Below are positions 53,217 through 63,832 of a stretch of DNA of 64,000 nucleotides, one piece after another; position 1 is the first letter of the stretch; every line of letters starts with the position of its first letter. The notes under the pieces are model-generated. The model made no database searches, was not told where the DNA came from, and worked only from the letters and a program-made list of their open reading frames with translations. This DNA is from Vesta saturnalis. Its lineage: Eukaryota > Arthropoda > Insecta > Coleoptera > Lampyridae. The stretch spans positions 10,327,001 through 10,391,000 of the forward strand of contig JARFJB010002087.1 in NCBI GenBank assembly GCA_036346205.1, read 5' to 3'. The translations under genes and the position numbers were made by a program.

Positions 53217-53257
53217 CTACTGACGAAGATAACTGTAAGTGTTATCGAAACGTTTAG
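53217..53257 (+). ncRNA. Hammerhead-ribozyme-like motif, PLE-A copy 2
   Basis: CTGACGA (53220-53226, fits CUGANGA) and GAAA (53247-53250) enclose a perfect 6-bp stem II (GATAAC 53228-53233, GTTATC 53241-53246) with a 7-nt loop. CTA just before the core pairs with TAG (53255-53257), and ATTA/TAAT further out could extend stem I across an internal loop. Between GAAA and TAG are CGTT: candidate cleavage triplet GUU, and stem III again a self-complementary tetranucleotide, ACGU. Inferred ribozyme; copy 1 is decayed at the same place. Confidence 0.55.
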
Positions 53258-53391
53258 ATTGTATAATTTAAATGCACCATTAAAATCCCAAAAAGATAAG
53301 TATTTTATTGTTTTCTTTTTATTAATTTTCACGATTGAATTGTTTTTGCAATTAATAAAATATGAATCGAATTAATTTGAATTTATATACA

Positions 53392-55605
53392 GGGTCCGGC
53401 AACAAGAGCGCCTTCTTCTATATCTTCCGTTTTATATAAGCTAGATTAATAAAATTTGGAATGCAGGTATAGTTTTATAGTTTGTGTGCATATTTTAAAA
53501 TTATTCACGCGAATACAGGTTGTTTATTTAAAGAGGACCAAATTATTATAAAAAAAATTTTAATGTTACACCCTGTATATTATTACTTTTTTGAATTCTA
53601 CACATTGTTCCTAACAAATTCTCAATATATTTCCCTATCCCTAAATATAGCCGTTTTTGAGTTATTTCGATTTTTCTAAAAAAAATTGAAATTACAGAGT
53701 TTGCTTTGAAAATGTACCCCTTAACTGTTGAAAATAAAAGTTATGTAATTTCTTTGAGAATAAGTACACAGATAGAGCTTCCTTTAATGTGAAGAAAATG
53801 ACATAATTGCATACAGGGTGCTTATAATTGACTTGCCAATCAACATTATTCGAACTAGTAAAAGTTTACTTTTCAAATAAAACACCCTGTATATTATTAC
53901 ATTTTGATTTCTACATATTAACCCTTATCAGTTCGTCATACAACTCCGATCCCTAAATATAGCCGTTTCCGAATTATTTTCAATTTTTCAAAATGTATAA
54001 GATTATTGAGACATTTTAAATCTATGGCCTCGTATAGATAAAAAGAACATCATTAAACAATTGTATTATGCATTAAAAACGCAACAGAAACTAATATATT
54101 ATGATAGAAGACTAATTACAATTTTTGTACTGGAGGCATTGCATGTTAACAAGAATTTGACAAATATTTACTTCAATTTCAAATAAAATTCTAAAATCAA
54201 GTGTGCTTCTTATAAAAATTGAATGTTTGACGTAAATAAATAAAACTGTAGTTAACCATTTACGAGTGTTATTGTTAGTAATCAAGATTTTTATAAAATG
54301 AATTTTGTACAAAATGAGTTAGATGATATGGTATTCGTGTTGGGTGCTGCAGAAACAAACTGTTTATTGGCCAGCAGAATTTATGCTGAAAGATATACAG
54401 ATAGAAGACATCCAAACGCATGATCGTTTCAGAAAGTTATGAGTAGATTTATTGCAACTTCATGCGCCAATTACTCCATACATGAACGTGTTAAACCATC
54501 TACAAATGAAGATAGTGAATTGAGGGTTCTTCTCGCCATCGAAGAGGATCATCACAGAAGTCAAAAGGACATAAGTGAAATAGTTGGTATCAGTGAGAGA
54601 TCAGTAGGCCGTCTTTTAAAGAAGAATCGCTTACATCCCTATCACATTCAGTTACACCAAGAATTGAGCGATGTAGGCTTCGATCATCGAGTAAGATTTT
54701 GTAACTGGGCCAGAGAAAAAATGACTCAAAACTCAAATTTTTGTTATAATATTTTGTGGACAGCATTTCATAAGAATGGATTTGTTAATGCACATAATTT
54801 TCATTATTTATCCTCAGAAAATCCACATTTATTAAGACAAGTTGATAATCAATATAAGTGGTCTCTATGTGTCTGGGGTGCCATCCTTGGGGATTATGTC
54901 ATCGGTCCATTCTTTTTGATGGACACTTGAATGGTGAGAAGTACCTTAACTTTTGCGTAACGATTTACCGGGTTTATTAGTAAATATTACTCTTGATATT
55001 AGAGCCACAATGTGGTATCAACATGATGGCGCTCCTGCTCACTACTCTGTAGATGTAAGAGATTATCTCAATAGTCTTTCCAAATAAATGGATTGGGCGA
55101 AATGGATAATATACAGGGTGTTCTATTTGAAAAGTAAACTTTACTATTTGGAATAATGTCTGATTGGCAAGTCAATTGTAAACACCCTTTATGCAATTAT
55201 GATATTTTCTTTCCATTATAAGAAAGCTCTATCTGTGTACTTGTTCTGATATAAATTAGATAGCTATTGTTTTTCAACAGTTAAGGGGGTACATTTTCAA
55301 AGCTATCTCTGTAATTTTTTTATAAAAATCGACATAACTCAAAAACGCCTATATTTAGGGATAGGGAAATATATTGCGAATTTGTTACGAACAATGTGTA
55401 GAATTAAAAAAAGTAATAATATACAGGGTGTTCCATTTAACTTTTTTTTGTTATAGTTTGGTCATCTTTAAATAAACAACCTGTATACACGTGAAAAATT
55501 TTAAAATATGCACACAACTAAACTATAACCCTATCCCAAATTTTATTAATCTAGCTTACATGAAACGGAAGATATAGAAGAAGGCGCTCTTGTTGCCGGA
55601 CCCTG
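53392..55605 (+). mobile_element. Long-TIR DUF4817 transposon L1, 2214 bp
   Basis: TIRs of about 500 bp (53392-53906 and 55108-55605) start CAGGGTCCGGCAACAAGAGC and are flanked by TA. Each arm contains subterminal ACACCCTGTATATTATTAC-like repeats (e.g. 53568, 53881). The central 1.2 kb encodes a plus-strand transposase. It sits at the very start of the hAT reading frame. Confidence 0.88.
54301..55107 (+). pseudogene. Transposase of L1, defective catalytic site
   Basis: ATG 54301 gives MNFVQNELDDMVFVLGAAET and ASRIYAERYTDRRHPNA (DUF4817), with a TGA at 54421. Then 54439-54930 has SQKDISEIVGISERSVGRLL then KKNRLHPYHIQLHQEL (HTH), FCNWAREKM and ILWTAFHKNG, where relatives (for example 58230) read LLYTDECPFHKNG, so the first catalytic Asp and the next two residues are deleted. 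FHYLSSENPHLLRQ and CVWGAILGDYVIGPFFL follow, then in other frames NGEKYLNF, MWYQHDGAPAHYSVDVRDYL (second Asp). It runs into the right TIR before the third catalytic block. Confidence 0.78.
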
Positions 55606-55611
55606 TATAGA

Positions 55612-56980
55612 TGTCTAAAGAGGGAAAAAGAAACTTTCCGGATATGAAAACTTATTAAACAAACGAAAACGAAAAGAAAACTGAGACAACGTTTTTTCGA
55701 AAACCAACCATTTCTCAAGAAAACAAAGACCTCTATCTACATCAACGGCGGAATTACACACTGAATCAAGTAACAGTATGCTCAACTACTGATGAAGAAC
55801 TTCTGGAGAAGGAATTTGAAAGCAGTGTCAATATTCAGCTACAATCAACTTCTAGAAAAGATTGTAAACTTGTCGACGGTGAAGAGAAATGTTTGACACC
55901 AGGGTTATGGCAAAAAGTTTTATTTCCCCATCATGTTCAATTATTAGTAGATAATGGACAGGTCATCATCAGATTAAAAATCAGATTTACCCTAAAGACA
56001 AATCAGGGCGTAAGTTTTCTAACACGTCTTTTACTAGAATTTTACATAATAATGAAAAAGTTAAAGGAGAATGGTTGTTATTTTCTAAAGAAAAGAAAAT
56101 TGCAAAATCTTTAATGTTGTAAATTCTGCGAAAACTATAAAATTAAGTAACAATAATGGGTTTAATGAATGGCAAGGCATCATTTAAGTGATCATTTAAA
56201 TTGCCACGAAAAAAGTAAGTTACATTTCCAGAATTTGAAGCAATGGACAGATCTTTTAAATCGAATGAAAAAGAATAAAACTATAAATTCTGAAGCACAA
56301 AAGACATTCAATAAAGAAACAAAATTTTGGCATGCCATTAATGAGCGTATTTTTTATACGGTTCAATTTGTGGGTGAATAGAACTTAACCTTTCGAGGTA
56401 CTACTAATAAATTATATGAAAAAAATAATGGGAACTTTTTGAAATGTATCGAAATGATGGCAAAATTCGATCCTATTATGTATGAACATGTCAACCGTTC
56501 TCAAATGAAAGCGCACAAAAATATGCCTCTTTATCTTGGGAACAAAATCCAAAACGATGTTATAACTAGTATTAGGAAATAACGTTAGATCTAAAATTTT
56601 TAGCATGGCTAAATATTTTTCTATCATCCTCGACTGTACACCCGATGTCAGCCACCAAGAACAGATTACAGTATGTATTAGATTCGTCAATTTAAACGAT
56701 TCGGGAATTAGTATTGTAGAACACTTCCTAACCTTTTGTTCTGTTGCTGATGTTACCGGTGAAGATTTAACAATTTTTTTGTTATCGGCGTTACAAAATT
56801 ATGGATTAGATATTTTTAATTTACACGGTCAAGGTTTCGACAACGGGGCAAACATGAAGGGTACCTACGCATGATGGTTTACAAAAAAAAAATTTCAATA
56901 TCAAACCAAGAGCATTATTTGTACCTTGTTGCAATCGTAGATTGAACCTTGTTGTTAACGATCGCGCAAAGTCAAATATA
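55612..56980 (+). pseudogene. hAT transposase, part 1 (TTF zinc finger to catalytic start)
   Basis: Plus strand with shifts: KKLSGYENLLNKRKRKE, TFFRKPTISQEN, CLTPGLWQKVLFPHHVQLLV-like segment (the TTF-type zinc-finger region, decayed), EWQGIIxVIIxIATKKVS-like then FQNLKQWTDLLNRMKKNKTI (helical linker), ERIFYTVQFV, MAKYFSIILDCTPDVSHQEQ (first catalytic Asp region, 56605 on), TVCIRFVNLND, VEHFLTFCSV, GLDIFNLHGQGFDNGANMKG (second catalytic block), RALFVPCCNRRLNLVVND. It is cut by L2 at 56981. Confidence 0.75.
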
Positions 56981-59346
56981 CAGGGTGGTCCACCTATCTG
57001 GCCCCGGAATATAGCTCCTAAATCAATAGAGATTTATAAAACATTCCAACGGTATGTTATTGGAGACTAAGAGAGCTACTTTTTAAAATAATTTTTGTGT
57101 GTACAGGGTGCTCCATAAATACGTGGCGAAACATTTCGACATTTTTTTAAACGGAACATCCTGTATATTTTTTCATTTTTAGAAACTGTCATTTGTAAGC
57201 TTTACAACGATACCTCGTTTTAGTCATCGGATTCAGCGTTGTCAAGTTATTCACGTTTTAGTAAAATTTACGGAAAATCATATTGGTAAAGAGAATATCA
57301 GTGTTTTTTGTTTTTATAATCGAAACGACAAAAATTACCAGTCTAATAGACAAAATGTTAACAAAAACTATTATAAGTATTAAGTTTATAAAAATATACA
57401 GGTGTGCAGAACAGATCATCCAAATGCGTCATTTTCTAATAGCTAAAACTTAACTTTTTCAAACAGAACACCCTGTATAATAAATACATGATATGAAAGC
57501 TTATTTAATAACCTTTCTAATGATATCATAATTGTGGTAACTAGTATTACTTATTAATAGGTAAAAGCTAAAATAAAAAAATATGTCGATAGTCATGCGT
57601 AATAATGAATAAATATGTAAGTACCTACATTTAATATTTAATAAACGTAAAACCAAAATAAACAAATAAATTGATCTTGAAAAATAATTATTTCAATTAT
57701 TTTAGTGCCAGATTCTTTATCGAATCCCTAATTTGTGCCAGCATATTTGGTGAAGTGGAGTTAAATGCTTCTCTTATTCTCACTTTCATATCTTCTTTAG
57801 TAGTCGCTGGTTGGTTGTACACTTTTAACATATCCCCACAGAAAAAATCACAGGGAGTTAGGTCCGGTGATCTGGCAGGCCAATGAACCGGTCCTCCTCT
57901 ACCTTTCCATCTACGTGGAACTGTTCACTCAACCACTGACGAACAGGTAACATAATGCACCGAAGCACCGTCGTGTTGGAACCCTATATTATCCAAAACA
58001 TGTTGTACATTTTGCAAGAATTGCCTTAAATAATTTTGAAGAAAATCTAGAAACACAGCACTAGTTAGTATCCTGTTAAAAAGTAGGGACCGATAACATA
58101 ATTGTCGATAATACCACCCCAGACGTTTATTGGAAAATGGTTCTAAACAAATGAAGATTTTCATCTGTATAATAATGAAAATTATGACAATTTACTGTCC
58201 CATTTTTATGAAAAGGACATTCATCTGTGTAAAGTAGTTTCTCAAAAATTCCTTCAGTATTAATCTTATTATTTATCCTTCTGCAGTGTTCCATTCTGTG
58301 ATTATAATCTGGGGTAGGAGTTCCTGATGTAACTGGTAATGAAATGGCTGACATTTATTTTACTTTAAAATCTGTTGTATAGTTGTTCGTGACATTTCTA
58401 CGTATTGACTTAATTGCCGTGTACTTATATTTAGATTTTTGACTACAGATGTTAAAACAGTAATTTCATGGTCTTCTGTTAACACAGAAGCTGGTCTTCT
58501 ATGTGTACTATATTTTATAGAACCGGTAGTATTGAATCTCGCTGCTACTTTTTAAAACATGCACCAGTGGGATGTCTTTTCCGCGGATATCGTTGAGCGT
58601 ATACTCTGCTTGCTAAAAACAGTTTTTCTGACATTCTCCTAAAATGTAAATCATTTCAATTAGTTCTTCGCTAGAATAATTCATTTTAAACTTTTCCAAA
58701 TATTCTTTAAAAACAATAATTATTGGCAATTGTTGTTTATTCTGAAAACTGTCAAGATTGTGTTTTATTTTCAGTGATTGCTTTGTTTCCTATTATACCA
58801 TTGCTTTATACATAATTTAGTCAGGTACCTATGTATTTTATAATTAAAGTAGTATCTAGTCATGAAAACAGGGCTACTAATACTACAATTGGGTATTTTT
58901 AGATTAAATGCTATTTCTGTAAACCAGTGGTTTACAAATTTTGTTTATTTTAAATTTCTCTTGAAATGAATAACAAACGAAAACAAAACGACATATTTTT
59001 ATTTTAGGTTTTGCCTATTAATAAGTAATACTCGTTAGTTTTAGTTAACATTTTGTCGTTCCGATTATAAAAACAAAAACTGATATTCTATTTACCAATA
59101 TGATTTTCCCGTAAATTTTACTAAAACGTGAATAACTTGGCAACGCTGCATCCGATTAAAATATACAGGGTGTTCCGTTTAAAAAATGTCGAAATTTTTG
59201 CCACGTATTTATGGAGCACCCTGTACACACAAAAATAATTTTAAAAAGTAGCTCTCTTAGTCTCCAATAACATACCGTTGGAATATTTTATAAATCCTTA
59301 TTGATTTAGGAGCTATATTCCGAGACCAGATATGTGGGCCACCCTG
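56981..59346 (-). mobile_element. Long-TIR DUF4817 transposon L2, 2366 bp, in hAT
   Basis: TIRs start CAGGGTGGTCCAC at 56981 and end GGCCACCCTG at 59346; each side is flanked by TA. Similarity of the arms reaches about 400-600 bp with an insertion in the left arm near 57350-57530, and each arm carries subterminal CAGGGTG-type steps (57105, 59165). Cutting it out rejoins the hAT frame (LNLVVNDRAKSN to FFSIVQELYNF). Confidence 0.88.
57690..58682 (-). pseudogene. Transposase of L2
   Basis: Minus strand with shifts: MNYSSEELIEMIYILGECQK (DUF4817, from 58682), RRPASVLTEDHEI, LTSVVKNLNISTRQLSQYVE then MSRTTIQQIL (HTH), GIFEKLLYTDECPFHKNGTV (first catalytic Asp, about 58240), NFHYYTDENLHLFR, NVQHVLDNIGFQHDGASVHY (second Asp, about 57980), QWLSEQFHVDGKVEEDRFIG, GLPDHRT (the PPRSPDLT position) and CTTNQRLL to the end near 57690. 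Has all catalytic regions but several stops. Confidence 0.75.
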
Positions 59347-60018
59347 TATTATTTGTACATTTTTTTTTCTATAGTTCAAGAACTTTATAACTTTTCTCTG
59401 ATTCAACCCATCGATGGGAAATTTTGAAAAATATGTATAAAATTTGATTTTAAAGCCGTTGTCGAGCGGAATTGATGCTATAACACCTTTATGGTATCAA
59501 CTAGACGAAATATACGATGTTCTTTTTGAAATTACTTCTGCGCAAAATTTTGATAATGCTGTAAAGAATGTAGATAAAGCGTTAAAAAATTTGAATTTGT
59601 ACGCATGATGATTTTATGGATTAATATTGTGTCCAAAATTTTACAAACTCAAAATTTTAATATTGTCCAAGCGTGTGCTGGTTTAAGTAATTTAATTGAT
59701 TTTTTTAAAAACTGTCGTTCAGATAACACTTTTAATGATTTATTAGAAGAAACTGTAAAAGTCGCGATTTTATTAGATATCGATCTAAAATTTAAAGATG
59801 GAAGCGTTTTAAGACCTCGAAAATTTACAAAACAACTTAGTTACGAAGGTAACAATGAACCAATACAAAATGAAGAATTAAAATTTAAAGTACATTGTTT
59901 TTTTAATTTGATAGATATTACTACAACATCTTGTAACAATAGATTCGAACTGTTATCTGCCCATGCGGTAATTCTCAAATTATTATGAAATATTTCGTTT
60001 TTTGTACAAAGTTTTGTA
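59347..60018 (+). pseudogene. hAT transposase, part 2
   Basis: FFSIVQELYNF, STHRWEIL, ELxLCYNTFMV-like region in shifted frames, then the open stretch 59605-59988 with LQTQNFNIVQACAGLSNLID, FFKNCRSDNTFNDLLEETVK, LRPRKFTKQLSYEGN and FNLIDITTTSCNNRFELLS, the middle of the hAT fold. Interrupted by L3 at 60019, between VFCTKFC and KLESILSDKNR. Confidence 0.75.
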
Positions 60019-62867
60019 CAGGGTGGCCAACTAAGAATGCGAGGTACTGTATCTGGGAAACTATACATCGTAGAAGCTTGCGGAAAAAAAAAGTTATTAC
60101 TAAAACGGCCAATACAAAACCTGGAAAATATTTTCATGTTTCTGAACCGGCCGCTAGGGGGCGTAACTGCAATCTTGAATCTAAAAGTGATGTTTCTATG
60201 AATTCTGCGATATTAACCTAATACAAAAATAACTGATCTTTGAAGTCGAAGATAATTTGAACTTTTTGTTTGGCACTTTTGACGTATCTACAAAAATAAA
60301 GTGGTGGAGGGTATTCAAAGGTTTCCTTAACCCTCCCTCGTATCTTCGAAACGGCTAATCCGATTTTAACAAACTAGGGTGCGCTGAAAGAGCTTTTCTT
60401 GGGTTACAAGTGTTAAATTAATTGAAGTTTTGTTAGCTAGAGGGCTTTGTTCGACATTCCGACAGAAACGGTTAATTTTCGCAAAAAATTAAATGCATTA
60501 GTATGACTTTTTTCATGAACAAGTAGCTAAATGATGCCTAAACAAGCTCGGAAACCGCATCTCGATATCTTATTCCTAACCTAAAATATCGGCCAAAGAA
60601 AACTTTATACGAAAATCCTTTAAATTTTTATTTTTTAAACTATGTGTTGTGGCCCTAAAAGGACCGATTTAAAGGAGGAAGGTTTTAATGCCCCGTAATT
60701 GCTCGAAATGCTGACCATCACGCTCTATGCATTGCTGAAGCCTCTCATGACTAGACAAAACTGCAGCTTCAATTTCGGCTCTCGGTATGTTACGTATTGC
60801 GTTACGAATCCGGTTTTCATATCTTCTCTAGTAGTAGGTTGAGTCCGAAACACGACATCCTTTAAGGGTCCCCATAAATAGAAATCGAGGCAAGTTAAGT
60901 CCCGCGATCGCGGAGGCCATGGAAACAGACTTCCTCTTCCAATCCACTGCTGTTGAAATACTGCATTAATATGCTCTCGCAAATTAACAGCAAAATGTGT
61001 GGCCAGCCATCCAACTGCAAAAACAATGTTTGCCTTGTTTTCAGAGGCACATCATCCAACAAGATCGGTAATTGATTGGCCAAAAGTCAAGAAATACATT
61101 GCCATTTAGGGTTGCTCGAAAAATATGGCCCAATAATTCTACCTCCCAGTATGCCACACCATACATTTAAACTCCAACGTCCTTGGCGCTGAAAACTTCA
61201 CGCAACTAATGGGGATTTTCTGCAGACCAATAATGCATATTGTGCAGATTGACTCTCCGTCACTACTTTGGACATCGGTCCAAAGAATTTGAAATAAAAT
61301 TCTCTATTTTCGCGTATCATGCCTAACATCCAATGGCAATACTCTAACCTTCGATCAAAATCTTCCTCTTTCAAGGCCTTATGCAAAACGATATGATATG
61401 GGTTTATTCTTAAAGTAATTAAAAAGTTTAAACGAATACTTATGTATTTTGATGGCCATTAGAACTTACCTATGGCCCTTCAAAATATTTTGAACCGTTG
61501 TCCGTGATATGCCCAACTCAGTGGATAATGCTCTTGTGCTAACATGAGGATTTCCTTCAATATAGCCCAGTACACGGTTAATATTTTCTTGTGTTCTTCC
61601 AATTCTTTGCCGTTGAAACGTAAGCCGAAAACTACGATTGGCTCGTAAGCTCGCCACTAATCGGGGAAAAACTCTTACATCGCAAGGACGCCGATTTGGA
61701 TATCGAGCCGCGTAAATTCTTTAGCTACTGCGGCATTCTGAAGACATTCAAAATAAACCGCAAGCATATCAACAGCTTCATTATTCGTAAAACGCATTTT
61801 GAATGCACAAAATTGCTCAAAATATTGCGAAAGTATTGACAACTATTGACAATTTGAGGATTATGTATGTTTTGTTTAGGTATCTGTTTCCATTGCCTGC
61901 TTCTATTAATTGTATTTTTCGTATATATCCATAGTGAATATACATTTAAACAAACAAAAATAGGTCTTTCGTATAACTTTTAGCATTGCTTACTTGCCCG
62001 TAGTAATTTCAAAAGGGCGATTTTATTCTGGTGTATAAATTTACCAACATTTAAAATCGCAATTTCTAGGTAACCTATTCAGTGCCGAAATTGAAACTGC
62101 AGTTTTGTCTACCCATAAGAAGCCTCAGCAATGCACAGAGTGATGGTCAGCATTTCGAGCATTTACGGGGCATTAAAAACCTTCCTCCTTTAAATCGGTC
62201 CTTTTAGGGCCACAACTTACATAATAGAAACAATTCCAGAAAAATATAGTTAAAAAATAAAAATTTAAGGGATTTTCGAATAAAGTTTTCTTTGGCCGAC
62301 ATTTTAGATTAGGAAAAGATATCGAGATGCAGTTTGCGCGAGCTTGTTTAGGCATCATTTAGCTACTTGTTCATACCAATGCATTTAATTTTTTGCGAAA
62401 ATTAACTGTTTCTCACGGAATGTCGAACAAAGCCCTCTAGCGACGACATGTGAAACTAACAAAACTTCAATTATTTTAACATTTGTAACCCAACTCTTTT
62501 CAACGCTCAAGTTTGTTAAAATCGGATTAGTCGTTTCGAAGATACGGGGGTTTAAGGAAACCTTTGAATACCCTCCCACCACTTTATTTTTATAGATAAA
62601 TTAAAAAGTGCCAAACAAAAAGTTCAGATTATCCTCGACTTCAAAGATCAGTTATTTTTTTATTAGGTTAATATAGCAGAATTCACAGAAACATCACTTT
62701 TTTAGATTCAAGATTGCAGTTACGCCGCCTAGCGGCCATTTCAGATACTTGAAAATATTTTCCAGATTTTTGTATTGGCCGTTTTAGTAATAACTTTTTT
62801 TTGCGCAAGCCTCTACGATGAATAGTTTCCCAGATATAGTACCTCGCATTCTTAGTTGGCCACCCTG
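60019..62867 (-). mobile_element. Long-TIR DUF4817 transposon L3, 2849 bp, in hAT
   Basis: TIRs of about 760-790 bp (60019-60780, 62081-62867), starting CAGGGTGGCCAACTAAGAAT and ending with its complement, flanked by TA (60017-60018, 62868-62869). The arms are so long that the C-terminal codons of the minus-strand transposase fall at the inner edge of the left arm. Confidence 0.9.
60725..61800 (-). pseudogene. Transposase of L3
   Basis: Minus strand: MRFTNNEAVDMLAVYFECLQ then NAAVA (DUF4817, from 61800), 61657-61466 with FQRQRIGRTQENINRVLGYI, EGNPHVSTRALSTELGISRT and TVQNILKGHR (HTH), HKALKEEDFDRRLEYCHWML, FYFKFFGPMSK where the first Asp block has changed, a decayed middle with PILLDDVPLKTRQTLFLQLD (second catalytic block, FLQLDG), and 60982-60725 with QQQWIGRGSLFPWPPRSRDL then TCLDFYLWGPLKDVV (third catalytic position Asp kept). 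Broken by several shifts. Confidence 0.75.
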
Positions 62868-63135
62868 TACAAAACTTGAGAGTATATTAAGTGATAAAAA
62901 TCGAAATGAATTTGATATAAATGGGATAGAACTTATGCAAGAATTGCATGTTTTGCAGAATTTTGAGAAAAGTGTCACTAATTCGCCAATTACTACACTT
63001 AATTACATTGTAACCAATAATTTACATGATTCTTACCCAAACATTTTTGTGGCATTACGAATTTTATTGACAATGTCAATTTCCATAGCCACAGCGGAAA
63101 GATCGTTTTCCAAATTAAAAATCATTAATAGTTAG
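62868..63135 (+). pseudogene. hAT transposase, part 3 (dimerisation domain)
   Basis: KLESILSDKNRNEFDINGIE, LMQELHVLQNFE, NYIVTNNLHDSYPNIFVALR, then ILLTMSISIATAERSFSKLK (63058 on), the conserved hAT C-terminal dimerisation motif. The frame stops at 63135, just before the usual SxLRSTM step. Confidence 0.8.
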
Positions 63136-63510
63136 CTAGTTCGGAAAGTTTGTTTTCCCACATGAGCGCTTTGTTTGCAGCATGGCCGCAGAGAGTGCTG
63201 CATTTAGTGTGAATTCGGGAAAATATATTCCGAATAAGTTAGGTACAAAGTCTTTTGTAACGAATAAATTAATAAAATTAAAAACAAATAATTTAACATT
63301 GTTTGGTTTTTTTATTTTAAATGGTAGCATATTCGGCATTGTAATGTTGCATTGTTGTTATGGTTACATACAACGTAATTACCCTAGTTTCTGTTGGAAA
63401 GTAAAAAACACCGCAGTGCGGGAAAACAACCTTTCGGTGCATCGGGAGTAACCAGGAAATATCTATTTTAAAGCTATGAGTACAAAAAAACCATTTATGT
63501 TCTAGTATGG
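63136..63510. mobile_element. Short insertion or replacement in the hAT C-terminus
   Basis: About 370 bp with no hAT coding, between LKIINS and GISIESTLIQELDF. Slightly GC-richer, with an open frame (63182-63451) that I cannot assign. CTAGT occurs at both edges (63135-63139 and 63502-63506) and could be a target duplication. Confidence 0.4.
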
Positions 63511-63607
63511 TATTGGAATTTCAATCGAGTCTACTTTAATTCAAGAGTTAGACTTCGAAACGTTAATACAACAATTTTCAAAAAACACAGCGCGTAAAGT
63601 CTGTTAA
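63511..63607 (+). pseudogene. hAT transposase, C-terminal end
   Basis: ISIESTLIQELDFETLIQQF then SKNTARKVC, stop TTAA region near 63605. It matches the LSIExxL...DFxxLIxxFAxxKARKV end of hAT transposases. Confidence 0.65.
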
Positions 63608-63799
63608 AATATGTTCCAATAATTTTGTTTCAAATTTTTGCATTTACGAATAAAATTTTTAAAATTTAAAATTACTGTATAATGTTGTTTTAAAAATAAT
63701 TTTATCCATTATCTAACATCATAATTCATTTCTATTAACAGTTTTGATCGATCGGTAAGTATTCGTAAAAAAGTATCGAGGCGCACTTTTTGTTTTTGC

Positions 63800-63832
63800 A
63801 CGACGGCGCTCGACAAAGTTGGCTCACCATTG
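63800..63832. repeat. hAT right terminal inverted repeat
   Basis: Minus strand CAATGGTGAGCCAACTTTGT ending the element at 63832, with CTTGTGCA following. CARNGGT...CAAACTTTG-type ends are typical of hAT elements. The left partner is not visible. Confidence 0.5.

Larger units (their letters stand above)
52307..53316 (+). mobile_element. PLE-A copy 2 with inverted 5' arm
   Basis: Left arm 52307-52473 is the reverse complement of 52967-53135 (both contain the CTTTAAAGATGACAAACCAG or complementary step). Directly at the arm's end coding resumes for the last 42 residues of a Penelope protein, then 3' untranslated/LTR-like sequence with a hammerhead-like motif at 53217-53257. The copy is therefore a truncated unit fused to an inverted 3' fragment, like PLE-B. 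The right end is about 53316. Confidence 0.78.
55612..63832 (+). mobile_element. hAT element interrupted by nested transposons
   Basis: Coding pieces of one ZMYM1-like/TTF-type hAT transposase are found in order at 55612-56980, 59347-60018, 62868-63135 and 63511-63600. The right terminus CAATGGTGAGCCAACTTTG (minus strand) is at 63832-63814. Its left terminus was not identified; L1 (53392-55605) lies at the upstream edge of the frame. No clear 8-bp target duplication could be verified. Confidence 0.75.
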
